From contig CM034105.1 in the NCBI GenBank assembly GCA_019914945.1, forward strand, positions 1,984,001-2,048,000: DNA of 64,000 bases. Direction: 5' to 3'. The translations under genes were made by a program, and so were the position numbers. Below the pieces are notes generated by a model. It searched no databases, was not told the origin of the DNA, and saw only the letters and a program-made list of their open reading frames with translations. The DNA comes from Typha latifolia (taxonomy: Eukaryota; Streptophyta; Magnoliopsida; Poales; Typhaceae). Positions 1 through 13,082 of the stretch are shown piece by piece. Position 1 is the first letter of the stretch, and every line of letters starts with the position of its first letter.

Positions 1-3000
1 GCCAGATAATGGCAGAGGATCTTGTGGAATGTTCCTCCTCGGATGATTCGGAGCTCGAGGGGTCCAATGTTGCGACTCTTCCTCGAACCGACATAGCCTG
101 GATCAAGGAAGGCGCGGTCCAGGTTATTGCAGCAGCTTTGCAGTACGTCTTCATTGGCATCAGCATTCAATTCCCAGTAGATCACATAGTGAGCGGGGTC
201 TGTTAACATATCCACATTGCTTGTGTAGTCCACTAGCTCAAGCTTCTCGGCTGCCAGCAGCTTACTCGCTTCTTCAACTGCCAATTGGAGGTCTTGCTCG
301 GTGTTCTTGTCGACGTTGATGTTTAGCAGTAGGTTTTTCCTACATACAAACTTCAGCTTTGGTGTTAAATTGTAGAAGTCCATGACTCTCACGATGTCCC
401 CAAGCCTGTATCGGTAGAGACCTGACATCGGGCAATAAGGATATAAGATTTTTTTTTATAAAAAAAAAGAATAATTAAAGTTCTATCGGTAAGGGAGGGT
501 GAGTGAAACTAGATAGAGGACATGGAATTAAATTCATCGTGGCAAACATAAAACAAGGAATAATGGACATTTAAGCTTGAGCGGTAATTGAAGTAGAATA
601 GATTGCTCTTTCCATGTGAGTTACGCCACTACGTAGTCACCATGAGATGGTTATCCTGAAGAATACATTAAACAATCCTCTGGCAGTTGCAGGACTATGT
701 CTGCATCTGTATTACTTAGTTATGACAGTACGGTAAGATGAGAAGAATCAAAGAAGAGCCAACAGATTACTATATGTACAGCAAACCATCTATTTCAGAG
801 CAACTTGTCTTTTTTGCTTTTCCAAACCTGCTACGTATCTAACTATCATCTTCTGACCTAGAAACCTAGATGGATCAGTCAAACTAATCAAAAGAAATCT
901 ATGTGGCTAGAGTAAGTTTATGGAATACAACATAAAGAAATTAAGAGAATATGAAGAACCACAAAAGATAGTGCTTAGGTGTTGGAAAACTAATCACCTA
1001 GTCATTTGTTTTGTTAACATGGAGCAGCAAACCAAAGAGTTGGTCAAAATTTGGATGATTCAAGGCTATCTTTTTTTCTGCTAACCTTCTCCGTACCTTA
1101 CTGCATATTATGTCATGACCAGATGACCTAGAGTCTTCGGTTGACTTGTCAAACAAATCATAGTCACAGATTTTAGATGGAAAGTCAGGAAAACTTAATA
1201 CTGACAGTTACCATTATAATTAAGACATGGTAGGACATCAGCATTACAGTGAGTTAGGACAGTGGACATACTATTTTTGACATCAATTATCACATAACGT
1301 GTTCTCAAAGAGATACCTTTTCCTCTGTCTGGCATTGAATTATAGATCTAAAAAGGACTTGCCTTTTTTTATTAGGTTTATCCATCGTGGGATTATTTGA
1401 TCAACAATATATACCAACTTCTAAATTTTTTTCATACGGGATAGAAAGGATATTGTTTTAATGAATGACTATTAATCTCACCTTTCAAATATACAGCCTA
1501 AATCCTGTAACTAATTAAGAATTAAAGTGCTTCTTCTACGATGAAATCTTTTCCATCATGGACGTATACAACAAAAAAAAAAATGCAATAAATAGTCAAC
1601 CACAGAGTTGGGGAAAGACAATCAATAGCCAATAATTTCTCATACAAATAGAGTTATATATATAAAGATATATATCAATCTTTATGACTTTTAGCAAGGA
1701 GACAAAGAAGTAGTTGCAAACTATAAATAGTGATAGCCGTAGGGTCCATTTTGATTTCATATCTGAAGCTTACTGCAGTTGGTAGATCAATTGCATATCA
1801 GAGAATGACCACATTGCAGATATTTAATTTTCTACGCTACACGTATAATTTTCTTTATCTTTAATTGAAAGGAATGCCAATTGAAACGCGTGAAAATGAG
1901 ATAGAGAAGATCGACACATACCTGCAAAATTTGTAAAAACAACCTCATACTCTTCACCGACCTGGACGTCAGTCAAGCCAATTGGCTGTGATTCCTTATA
2001 GTGGATAGTAGAAGAATTTCTATCCAAATTCTGCTCCTCATCTCTTCCCTTAACAGGAATGAACTCAAAATAGGCAACATCAGGAAGCACGGCAAATGTT
2101 ACTTCCTCAGGAGGCATTCTTGGTTCAGTATTAATGCCTATCCATCCTTCAGAAGATCCATACTCTGCACTTAACAATGGTAAGCTCCCTGCATAATGTC
2201 TTAACTTCTTCAAGTAAGGCTCCATCGAACCTGTCATAATTCCATATACATACTTGGCGTTGGGCCAAAGTTCCGGGATCACTCCGTACCAGTTACTTAA
2301 ATTTATACATTTCCTGTGAATGGAATCAGCGAGATCAGGATTTGGGCTTAGAAGGTTAGACACAGCTTTCCGTATAGACGGAACAGTAATTCTGCTTGAC
2401 AGAACTCCTTCCCTTATATCAGTACACAGCTCTTCCCAGACCAGCTCAAACGTTCGGAATGCATGAACAATACTATAGGCAAATGTGGAAAATATGAACT
2501 GCACTTCATTTGCATAGATAAGTCCACATAAAAGGTGGCAATACAGGGATTGGTGGACGTCAGGACCAAATATAACTTCTTCAGGGCTACAATACCGTGA
2601 AGAGATATCTTTCATAGTGGACTTGAATTGTTTGCTGGAGTATACATTTGTCGTGGCAGTTGTCGCAGTGAGACCTCCTTTGGTGATCAACTGCTTGCTT
2701 CCATAAATGAATTGAAGAGCTTTTCCATTTTCAATAGGGAATTCCCTGCAAAATATCTAGCCTGTGATAAGCTTGTCTAAAACTCTAAATACTAATAAAG
2801 TAACAATGGAACAGTAGCAGTGGACCACATCTTCAAGTTTACATCATCAAAAGCCAGAAGATTTATCACACCAGATGGTCGTATCAAAACATTAAAGTGT
2901 CTATCCGTATAGTTGTGGTTACAGTAGATGAGAATTAATGACACACGAAAGGCTCCATTCTCCTAAAATCAACTTAATGATGCCTCAGAACACTAGCAAA

Positions 3001-3746
3001 AGAAAAGGTAGTTGAGGAAAAAAGAGTTAGTAAACATTCCTGTCACTTTAGATGAGAGACAAAACACATTAAGGTCACTAGGTAAGGAGTAAGATACCAC
3101 CATATATCTTTTTGAGCATTAAAAATAAACAGCACCAATTGTATTCTAATCAGGACACAACAGATAAACATAGGACAAATCTGAAGCAAAGAAAGAGAAA
3201 AGGTGGAATCTGATGGAAAGATCATATCAAAGCTAGTAAAGCTGATTCACTATACCTGTTTCTTAATGCATATGATGTTCGATACACCTGCATTGTTGAG
3301 TGCACCAGTTCCTCATTGAAGGGTAAATACTTGGGCTTTCCTTGTGTAGTACCAGAACTAACATTTCAAATTATATTAACAGTCAATAGAATTAAGAAAC
3401 ACATGATGGTTTTACAAAGAATAAACTATTTGCAGAGCTCCTAAATGATATACCTTAGTGATATAGATGTTACTGGCTTAGCAGTGAGGATTGGTGAAGT
3501 ATCTCCATCAACAATTCTCTGGATGTAAGGCTCCAAATCCGTATGTGTGACCAAAGGGATGCAAGCTTTAAAACTCTCTGGATCAGTCTTCCCTTGGAGC
3601 CCAAAATTCTGCAAGTACTCGGTGTCCGCGTTCTCCTCTAGAATTTTCTTCAAGGTCTCTCTCTGCACTCTACCTGCATCCTTTGTCACCTCTTCAAATT
3701 CCTGTATCACCTTCTCGATGTCGAATTCCTTCTTCTTCTCCAACAT
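1..3746 (-). CDS. JAR1: GH3 family, JAR1-like jasmonoyl-amino acid synthetase (3' end missing)
   Basis: Exons 3746-3454, 3357-3256, 2745-1922 and 421-1, with consistent GT-AG borders and phases, encode about 546 residues. Some 30-35 C-terminal residues lie outside the window, judged from JAR1's length of about 575. The family adenylates a plant hormone carboxylate and joins it to an amino acid; JAR1 makes jasmonoyl-isoleucine in the cytoplasm. All three GH3 nucleotide-binding motifs are visible: SSGTTQGKPK across the exon 1/2 junction, YGSSEGWIG in exon 3, and YRYRLGD at the start of exon 4. The start (MLEKKKEFD) matches the N-terminus remembered for Arabidopsis JAR1. The whole protein resembles JAR1 more than the auxin-conjugating group II enzymes. 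Substrate choice is inferred from that similarity; another group I acyl substrate is possible. The family call is very secure, the subgroup less so. Confidence 0.93.
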
Positions 3747-4510
3747 CTCTGATAGATTCTAAAATGCTCTATTGGGATTTGATTTAGCAATACAGTTACA
3801 AGTTAGTATCGCAAGAAAAACTCGTGAGTCAATTTATTGAATGCCCTGGTCTTAAATAGTTAAAATAAAAATAAAATTTTTTTTAAAAAAAAAACAAGCT
3901 TATGAAAGACTTTAAAGAGAAGTACGTTGAACCAACAAATAGCACCGAAGTCAAGCTAACCAAGTAGAAATAGAAGCGAGATTGAAGGAATCAACTCTGG
4001 AAAAAAGAAATAGGAGTACCAAGTGGATATTTCTAAAGTATTTCCTCATCAGGATCGATAAACCAAACAAAGACACGGATTTTAAAATAAGAAAAACCCA
4101 CGAGTTCGATCCAAAATGTGGAAATCACCAACACGAGAAGCAAAGACGCAAGCTTTCACATCGGAAAACGCATCGTTACTCTGCAAGAACTCAAACCCAT
4201 CAAAGAAGCGCAAGAAAAGCACGCGTTCCGCAAGAAACCGATCAGAGACGACCTCTTTGAGGAAGGAAATGGAATCTGGACAGGCTCAAATCTTCGATCG
4301 CGTGTTACGAAATGGTGCGGAATCCAAAAGACATCACGTGGAAGCGGCTCGATCTGCGAAAGCTGGAGGAGCACGGCGTATTCCCTAAAGCGTGCTCTCG
4401 GGGAGGAACCACTTGCCCTCGCCAAAACTATGCTTGGATTCCTTTCGACCGAGGTCCAAACATAGATCAAAACAAACGACAGCGGATTTTATAAGTGCCA
4501 CTGTCTGTTT

Positions 4511-4544
<34 letters not shown>

Positions 4545-4602
4545 CATAGGATGTGGTTGTAAAAAATTCTCCTTCTTATAGCAATTTGAGGAGGGAAGTA
4601 GC
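3747..4602 (-). other. Probable 5' leader region of the JAR1-like gene
   Basis: This stretch lies between the JAR1-like start codon and a TATA box for the same strand. It probably holds a long leader, perhaps with a leader intron: an acceptor-like CAG stands a few bases before the ATG. Several short overlapping open frames at 3982-4494 on both strands have no recognisable protein content. A CACGTG G-box lies at 4335-4340. Leader exon borders were not resolved. Confidence 0.4.
4515..4543. repeat. (GA)n microsatellite
   Basis: About 14 uninterrupted GA units. Read on the minus strand this is a CT-rich tract between the TATA box at 4603-4612 and the JAR1-like start, a common position for CT-rich leader sequence in plant genes. 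Confidence 0.95.
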
Positions 4603-4612
4603 TTTATATAGC
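4603..4612 (-). promoter_or_regulatory. TATA box of the JAR1-like gene
   Basis: The minus strand reads CTATATAAAG here, a strong plant TATA match. It lies about 860 bp upstream of the JAR1-like start codon, so the leader would be long or spliced. A CACGTG G-box at 4898-4903 lies about 290 bp further upstream; such sites are bound by bHLH factors including MYC2 of jasmonate signalling. That regulation is an inference. Confidence 0.55.
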
Positions 4613-4706
4613 AGTAGAGGAACGGGGGAAGTTGATCCGTAACGCCGTTAGATGGTTAAAATTGCAAGCCATTAGCCACGACGTCGCAGGTGTATTTGTT
4701 TTCTTT

Positions 4707-5335
4707 CCTTTATTTAAAAGAAAATTTGCATAAAAAGATCAAGCGAACGTTTCTACAAAGGTATCGATAAAATTAAGTGGATCAGGATTCGTGTAAGACA
4801 AAATAAATAAATAAATAAATAAATAAAAGTTGAATTTAACATAGAGAATTTGGTGGATTAATGTCATCAAATTGTCCCTCTTGAAATGGTAGCCAAACAC
4901 GTGTATTTTCTATTCTTCTTTCTCAGTTAAAAAGAAAATCGCATAAAAAATCAAGACAGCATTAAAGACAAGTTGGATTTAACATAAAGAATTTTGTTGA
5001 TTAATGCTCTCGAACTCTCTGTCCCTCTTGAAATGGTAGATTGCAAATTAGACACGTTTATTTTCTTTTCTTTTTTCTTTTCTTTTCGATTAAAAGAATA
5101 TTGCACAAAAAGATCAAGGGACATCTTTATATACGATATGGATAAAATTAGGCAGATTAGATGAGTTGGATTTAAGGTGGAGAATTTGGTGGATTGACGC
5201 TCACTTTAATGGGGTTTTTAGTGTCATTTTGAAATTTGTTTTGCGATTAGGGCGAATAGAAGGATATGACAAATAAAGTCCCAACACTCGTCCTCACTTT
5301 GATATCAAAATTTGTTTTGCGATTAGGATGATGCT
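4707..5335. repeat. Degenerate tandem repeat, three copies plus a shorter doublet
   Basis: Three related units follow each other upstream of the JAR1-like gene. A block like AAAGATCAAG preceded by TTGCATAA recurs near 4730, 4940 and 5105. A second block, AGTTGGATTTAACAT and relatives followed by GAATTTGGTGGATTAATG, recurs near 4828, 4971 and 5166. Units are about 150-210 bp and diverged. At 5229-5252 and 5303-5328 a further motif, AAATTTGTTTTGCGATTAGG, is repeated. No coding content is seen. Promoter-proximal tandem duplication is the simplest explanation. Confidence 0.7.
4800..4828. repeat. (AAAT)n microsatellite
   Basis: About seven AAAT units inside the first copy of the degenerate tandem repeat. 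Confidence 0.9.
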
Positions 5336-6224
5336 CACTTTGATGTGCTTCCTCCTCATTAAATCCTCTCGCAATCATCACTTGTCTTGACGCCTGGTTG
5401 AAGCTCTCGCTGAGGTTCATATGTTACCTTAGGGAGTTTGTTTGGCTTCGATCTGATCATGCGATTTGATTTGTTATCGTGCTGCCTTGCTTCCTCCTCC
5501 CCTTCTCTAATTTCACTTCTACACAACAGCTTATTGGTATCTTGATCCATCTTATTCTCCTTCTCCCTCATCTCTGTAGCACCATGCCACTAACTATTGC
5601 TCTCACTTGCTCCCTTGTGCAGTCAATTAGATTCAAGCATCATGCCTTTTGTGAAATCTTTGTTAATACTTACTCACTTAATCTCTGCTATAGGGTTTTG
5701 TATATATGTGTGTTGTTGATTGTTTTCCTTTTTGTCGAAATTTAGTGTTTTTCTTTTTATTTCTAGCATAGGGTCATGCTTCATTTTTATTTTATTTTTA
5801 TGTTCTCGGATTTGATACTTTATTTTTATTTATAGTGTTATTTAATATAGGCCAAATGTAAATTTTGTATTTAAAAAAATTAAGATGGTTATCAATGGTT
5901 ATTAATTGATATCTTAGGATACACCATGGAAAGCTTTACATGTTTGTATATTTGATATGTAGATAGATCTCCATGCATGCATTCTTTCTTTCTCTTCATG
6001 GAAACTTTCCATGAGTACTCCATGATGTTCATGATGGCCAAAGTATATATGTGGCTGGAGTTGCTCAAAGTAGTTTCAAGGTTAAGCATTTTTTGCAGCC
6101 TTAGAAATTGGAACATTAATAGACTTTGTTTCTCGTGTTAGAATTATTCTATCGTTTTCAACTAGAGTTTTTTTTTTTTTTCTCTTTAGATACATTCAAC
6201 TAGACTGTTTGTTTTGTTGTACGG

Positions 6225-6311
6225 CACTCATTCACTCATTCACTTACGTGTGGATTTCTCTATCCATCCATCCATCCATCTATGTATCTATCGATCTACG
6301 TGTGGATTTTC

Positions 6312-6351
<40 letters not shown>
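6225..6351. repeat. Compound tetranucleotide microsatellite
   Basis: A run of CATT-type units near 6227-6240, ATCC units at 6261-6280 and a long clean CTAT tract at 6311-6350. The sequence ACGTGTGGATTT occurs on both sides of the ATCC part, so part of the block was itself duplicated. Confidence 0.9.
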
Positions 6352-7080
6352 ATAAAATATAAATTAACGTCTTATTTGATACCACAATCATGGTCAGAGA
6401 AATTGAAGTCATTCTCCTCGAGTCTATAATCTATTACATAGTGTTTATTTTTGAAAGCAATATCATATATATAGTAGGATTAATGCAAAATTTGTCAAGT
6501 TGCAAAAGTTTTATATTACTTAAAGGCGGCGCTCAAACCATAACATGCATGCATGATCACAAACCAATCCGAATTAAACTCATTTGGTCACGTTGGGTCC
6601 CACAACTAATGTCTGATTAGCTAGTAAACTCGAATCCTAAACGACAAAATGTATACTATCTTACAGTACTCGAATCTATACATATATCTAAGGATCAGTT
6701 TTAAGTACAAATATGAATAAAGGTACGTCATAGCTTATGATTATATCCTAGTTTTGGCCCTAAATGTTTCAAATCCGAATCTAGCACACCTACTTCTTCC
6801 AAGGATGAAGATTTTTTTTTTTTAAGTAGCATCAAGGGGAATATATTCTCGATCGTAAGTAGCTTTAATTTTCCTTTTCTTTTTTAATCGTTTTTCTTGT
6901 TTTTATATATGAATAGTCATTGTCACGTGAACCATAGAGTGATATAGGTAAATTAACCAATGAATAATGACGAATATTGATGCGACTTAATTAGAATCAC
7001 TTGTCCTGCATAAATGATTTGTTATCATATATAATTAATCCATGCATATCTAAACAAGCTGATGGTATTGAACAGCTAAG

Positions 7081-7082
<2 letters not shown>

Positions 7083-7116
<34 letters not shown>
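7083..7116. repeat. (TA)n microsatellite
   Basis: About 16 TA units in intergenic DNA. Confidence 0.95.
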
Positions 7117-7119
<3 letters not shown>

Positions 7120-9038
7120 GTTGAGTCGGTGTCTATTTAAACTTGCAGTATTTTGGCACTTACAATTGTAGCTTTGCTATTGGAGGTCAAATTTATTCAA
7201 TATTTTTTATAGTAGTGATAAAAGTTATATTATTAACAAATGTATATGTAATATTTAGTCGAGAAATGTATACCAATTCCATGTCACGTATCAACTATCG
7301 TAGGAATTAAATTTGGTTATGTCATATGACCAAGATATGAAAAGAGAAACAGCTAACAGGGGATAATCATAGATTTGCTAGCTTTATTGTTACTTTTATG
7401 ATTAAGATTGGTATTAGTAGATCTTGAGCTCACTAATTAGTAAGAAAAGCAAGTTGCTTATATGATTAGATAGAGATAGTCCAACACACAGCCAACTCAC
7501 TAAGCTCTAATGATAGAATTAAATACTAGAGCCCCTTTTGAAAAGGAATTCACATTCACATGAGCTAAGATCTCTGGAGCCATGGGAAGACCTAGTCAAG
7601 AAGAAAGAACCTTTTATTTTAATTTTTTTAATGCCAATCTCCTATTTTTAACATGTATTAGCAGAATAATCTTGCGCTCTGTATTTGTTTATGTGGAAGA
7701 AGAGAAGAATGCAGTGCAATAAGGTAAAGAGAGGAGGTTTTTATAATAAAAGTAAATCGCAGGGGGCTATATGCAAAAAAGAGAAGAAGCCCACTAGCCC
7801 AGTACAAGAATAATCATCTCTATCAGCTATTCGCTCGACGGCAGATAAAGTTTATCCATGCAGAAAGGCGAATAGGAAAGAATAGGACAAATCGGATATC
7901 TACCAGACCAGAAAGGCGAATTAGATGCTCTCTTTTGGATTGCATGGATTTCCATAGGCCCCCACTCGTACTTATTCCCCAAACTTGGGGCTTATATAAT
8001 AATACAGTAATATAGGTGGTGATCTGCAAAATATTTTGTTCTTAAATTAGAACCAAAACTGCGTTTTCGGCATGGAGAAAGCTTCAAAGCATGCCATTCC
8101 AAGAAGGCGCCTATCGAGCAATTAGTTTAAGAATACTAGTGGTTAGTTTTCTAAGCTAAGAAAGCTCACTAAGACTAATCTAATATATCATCGCAATAAT
8201 ATCGAGTGCTTAGTTATTACCCAATTGACTAGCAAGGAGAACAAGAAGAAAATATCACGTCATTTGTGATGTCAGGACTGGTATGATTTTGAGGACAAAC
8301 ATATCTAGTAGATTGTACTCTCTTTAAGGAAAAATGTTCTAGTAGATTGGGCAATCATTATTGTATTTTGTAACAGAAGAAATAATACTAGTTGAAATGT
8401 AACAGTTTCCTAGAAGAAGGAAAGAAGAGGAGCCCTCAAAAACTAGTTTTTTTAACAAGTGGACACAAAACTTAGAGAAGTAAAGGTTGGAGTCAAATTT
8501 GGAGGGCTAAACTATTGCTCAAGAAAGTGGACTTCAGTTGCCATTGACACCGTCGAGAGCACAAGGTCTCTCGAGCTACTTAGTTTAAGATAGCTTGCAT
8601 CAGATCTTGAAAATTATCCGAGTATTTGAACACATTAGTTTTAGATTGCTTACAGAGAAAGGGTGGAGTTGTTGAACATAGTTTTTGCATCTCTATGGGG
8701 TGGAATCCAGAGAGAGGTTGAATAAAGTTGGATGTCAATCTCAGGAGTTCAAAACCATTGACGAACTAGGCGACACCTCCTGTCCAAAACATAAAAACTG
8801 TGAAAATTTGTGTGACTGTATGTATATATATGAGAGAGAGTGAGAAAGAGACTCCGCAATAAATTAATGTGTCAATTTTAATACAGTTTTCTGCAAAAAT
8901 CTGGTCAACAATTACTAGACAATTGGGAAATGAACTGCTCGTTGGACAACAGACATACTGGAGAAGCTAACTCGCTTATATATACATGCCAGCAAACAAG
9001 AAAGATGGCAGAGTTGATATTAGCAGATACTTTTGCAG

Positions 9039-12000
9039 TCAATCATCGTCGATGTCTACTTTCTGCTTTTTCCACTTGTATGCTGCTTCCAGTATCTTCA
9101 AGTTCGGCGCCGTTGCCACCTCATCAGGGAATATATAGTCAATGTACTCCTCAAACCTGTACGAAACACAATGCCTTTTTTAATCTAGCAGTGCAACAAA
9201 AGAAAAGATTAGTTTTCAAATGCAGGAGAGAGAAAGCTAATACATACCCAGCAGGAGTGCCATCTTCTGTCGAAATGGCCCTCTTCCGCTTTACTTTCCT
9301 TGGCAACTTTTTCTGCACTTCACTAACACCATCAGGGCTGCCAAAGTTGCTCTCCATGTTGAGCCATTCCTCCAACAGCATTGCCCTCTCCTCCTTTAGC
9401 TCAGGCGCACTTGTTCTGTAGTACTCAAATGCCTTTGCAAAGACAACTGATCCAGACATAGTTAAATCAAAATTAGCTTTATGTCCAAATAATAAAGGGA
9501 AGGAAATGTTGTATTTGACAAAATTACATCGCCATCGCTTAATGCATTCGCTCTGACGCTCATGATGAGAGATATCATCATTGTTCTTTGCTTCACCATC
9601 AGAATCTTCATCCTCCAATTCAGTTGAAGCCTCAAATTTTGCATAACTAATCCATACTTTCAGGTGCTTTGTTCGATCAAGTAGCCTATTATAAAGTTCC
9701 CTTGTCCTCTTGAATTGCCGCTCGGATATCTCAAAGTCAATGTATGCCTGAGATAAGAAGTGGATAAGGATGGTAAGGCATCTAGAGCAATATCTTGAAT
9801 GCAAGTAGCAGATGCACGGTTCTATAATGCATGGTTCTATTAAATGCACAGAGTCAAGAACTGTATAACATGCTGTCACAATCATTGCCGATCTCCACAA
9901 GTTCCTCTCCCCCTCTCATGCTACATCTTTATTTAGTTGTTTAACATTCATCATGATCCAGAATATGCAGTGCAGATATTATTTTCCTTATGCTTCTCAT
10001 GTAATATATACAATAATGCATTGGATAAATAATATAACCTTCTAATCATTAAGAAGAAAAATCTGATTCAAATATGAGAGCACCAAAAACAAACAAAAAA
10101 GAATGGTGAAGTACATGAGCACTTTGACAATTGATTTGGACATACACAGAAGGTTAAGCAATTGCAAGTCCAAATATTGCTGAAGCACCCAGAGTTCTGG
10201 ACATACTAAGGACATCAGGTGCACCCTAGCTATGATGAATTCCTGGTGCATATCATTTTTCCCATGCATTTTAAACAGACCCTCATTTGCTAGGTACATT
10301 TTGTCAGAATATCAATATATGTGCAAATGCACCATAGAATAAAAGTAAAAGCATGTGTAAACTGAAAGACATTATGGGGGTGTAAATGATAAGTACCTTC
10401 CATAGAAGCTCTGGCATGTCTAGAGCAGGTTGAGCAATAGCAAGTTCGAATATTGCTCGAGCACGCTCTGTCTCACTAAGAGATATCTCAAGTTCAGCAT
10501 ACTTGCTCCAAGCATAACAATTCTCTGGAACCCACTCAAGATACTTCTCGTAAAGTGTTCTGCAGCGATTGATGTTGCCAAGTCGTAGTTCAGTCTCAAT
10601 GTACATCTTGAATATCTATCATTAATAAGAACTATTTGAGTCAAAGCTTCTGTCATTAACATGATATAATATGAGCTCCTTCTAAGTAGGAAATATGTAA
10701 AAAGATAACATACCCTATCTTTTGGAGCCATTCCAATTGCATTGCCTAAAATTTGTCGTGCTGCCTTGATATTCTTTTGTCGTATCTCAAATTGGGCTGC
10801 CATTATCCAAATTTTTGCAAACGAGAACTTTTTGTGAGGAATCAATTTTAGGCATTCCCTGAATTAGAAGAAATATTATGTTAGGATCATATATAAGGAC
10901 AAATAAGTATGTTTGTCAAAATATGAAATATATAATGGCACATAATATATTGAAAGAGACTTCAGTAATACGACGGCCCTCAGACTGACAGAGAACATGG
11001 CAACATTATTATAGACTTTTGCCTATACATACAACCCATGTACAGTAGATATTACACAAAAGGCACCATCTCAATAGTGCAAATTTTTAAAAAAAAAAGG
11101 ATCAAAAGAGAGCAGATCAACAGAAATCATTCTTCAACATGAGAGAGTGCCCAGAGCATTGTGAAAATTCCTGGAGCAAGGAGCCAAGGGCTACAAACAA
11201 GGGGTATAATACCCTCATATCACTTTCAAGGTGGCATAAGAGAGAAGAAAAAAAAGAAGATGATGATGCATTAAGACTGCTAAACTTTTATCAAAATTAG
11301 TTGACCTAATTTCTCAATTATGTTAAAACAATCAAGAAAATGGGTTGGAAAGACAATACAATCACTTTATAATTAGTTCCTTTAAAGATGGAAATAATGC
11401 ATATGTGAATTGTGATAGAGGAGCTTCTAGCATTATATTGATGGCTTACTGGCAAGGAACAACATAAACAATAATCTTGGTAACATGCAGCTTCTGTAGA
11501 ACAGAATCATGAAAGGATATCTTTATTCAATATTCAATAGCTATAAAGGATGTACGCGACCAACAGGCAGAGTTCCTTAAACAGATAATAGCATGAGTTT
11601 TATATGGATTCATAAACTTTTATTCGTTCTTCCTACTGTCAATCAAACAAAGAAAAATAATTTGATGTAATTAGGAGCAAATGGCTATGCGGAACATCAG
11701 AATACCGCCATAGTTTACTGCACCATAGTATGTCTCATTGTTTGTACCACATAGAAACATATATGATGGTGTTATGTTAAAACGAATGGTTTCCACGTTT
11801 TTATGAGAAGCACAGAAAGAAAAATACATCAAGTTCCTTCTTGAAGGCAGGATATTTACCTATAAACCTCTCTTGTTCGGTCCAGATCTTGGGCGTCAAG
11901 TTCTTCGTATAATGCATAATTTATCCACAGGTAGATGTAGCGCTGCCAGTAACGCTTCTCCTCAGCTGGAGGCACATTTGCAATCGCCCTCTCGTAAACC

Positions 12001-13082
12001 TCCCTAATCATGTCCCTATTCCCTACACTCTCCTCCAGCCTAATGTAATCAAACCATGAGTCATAATTCAAGGGATTCTTTTGAACCTCCTCCTCATACT
12101 GAAACCTCCTCTTCCCAACAATCGCATCCTCGATTCCTTCACGATCACCATACTGCTTCTCGAATGCGACGAACTTCCGATAGAGGTCCTCGGCGCGTCC
12201 CTTGGGAATGTGGTCAAGTGCAAACTTGTATATGCACCGTGCCCGCTCGGCTTCCTTGCACCGTTCCTCAAACTCCGCAAAAGCTACAAAGAGCTTCTCG
12301 GCTTCCTCATCATCACACAGGAGGTCGACTGCACGTTCATAAACGGCACGGGCACGGGCAACCTCACCGCGCTTCATCTCAAACTTGGCATATCGAATAA
12401 ATGCCTCCGGGCGGGGATGGCAGGCGACAAACCGTTCATAAACAGCACGTGCACGGTCAGCCTCGCCATACCTCAGCTCGAATTTAATGTACGAAAGCCA
12501 GCCCTGCACATCCGGCTGCCACTGCATCCACCGCTCGAACACCTGGCGGGCAGCAGGCACATTGCCCAACATCTCCTCCATGTGGATGTACTTGTACCAT
12601 AGCTGGTCGACCCGAGGCAGGAGCGCGACGGCACGGTCCCAGACGTTCCTCGCATGGTTGACGGACCGGTTGCGCATCTCAAACTCCGCGTACTTGAGCC
12701 ATAGTGTGTGGCTCCGGTAGTCGACCTCGAGGGCTCGCTCCCAGACTGAGCGAGCGCGCATAAAGTCGGTCTGCTGCTCTTCCCAGGCCGCATACTTTAC
12801 CCACACAGAGGTGTTCCACCGGACTCGGCGGATGAGATCTTCGAATTCTTTCCGCTTGCGGAGACGGTAGTCGGAGAGTTCGTGGGGGTCGGTGATCTTT
12901 TGCTTCGGGGGGCGGATCTCGGGCTCTTGGCGCTCTCGCGCCTCCCGGAGGATTTGCTCCGCGGTGATCTGGATCGGAGCGGGGGTCTTGTTCTTGACGC
13001 GGGTAGGGCGGGGAAGCTTGACCTCCGTGTCTCGCTTCGTCAGGAAGCCAAGGTTTGGGTCCGCGTCCTTTGCTGTTGCCAT
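9039..13082 (-). CDS. CRNKL1: Crooked neck-like protein 1 / CLF1 homolog, spliceosome HAT-repeat scaffold
   Basis: Exons 13082-11860, 10858-10714, 10615-10397, 9747-9528, 9446-9248 and 9156-9039 total 2,124 nt, giving 707 aa. This fits fly Crooked neck and plant homologs (about 700 aa). The protein is almost entirely HAT repeats, the helical W...Y..E...A R....ER pattern (for example [10 protein letters not shown] and [10 protein letters not shown]), starting near residue 75. The N-terminal [21 protein letters not shown] segment is typical of the family. The C-terminus has an acidic linker, [16 protein letters not shown], a basic LPRKVKRKR patch and a final YIDYIFPDE block. The family belongs to the Prp19/NineTeen complex in the nucleus and is needed for spliceosome activation. 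The donor of exon 4 (CGAT then GTAATT) yields KRWRFVF, where relatives have a small residue in place of W; that junction is slightly less sure. Confidence 0.95.
10111..10315 (-). pseudogene. Decayed copy of CLF1-like exon 3 inside intron 3
   Basis: The stretch 10152-10188 matches 10428-10464 of functional exon 3 at 31 of 37 positions by hand alignment. Similarity extends in the same order to both exon ends: the donor-side GAAGTAC at 10109-10115 matches 10392-10397, and the start-side GTACAT..AATATC near 10294-10312 matches 10601-10615. The copy has small deletions and is out of frame. It is read as a tandem exon duplication later lost from the coding sequence. Confidence 0.7.

Larger units (their letters stand above)
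5336..9038. other. Intergenic region between the JAR1-like and CLF1-like genes
   Basis: AT-rich DNA with only short open frames and no recognisable protein. It contains several microsatellites (listed separately) and a GA-rich patch near 8830-8850. The last part, just before 9039, is probably the 3' untranslated region of the minus-strand CLF1-like gene. No tRNA or known microRNA was recognised by eye. Confidence 0.6.

Noticed and set aside
9..206. Plus-strand open frame at the left edge
   Set aside because: It is the antisense shadow of the last visible exon of the JAR1-like gene, which carries clear GH3 similarity.
3982..4494. Cluster of overlapping short open frames on both strands near the JAR1-like promoter
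   Set aside because: They overlap in several frames, show no family motif, and fit a GC-richer leader region better than a gene.
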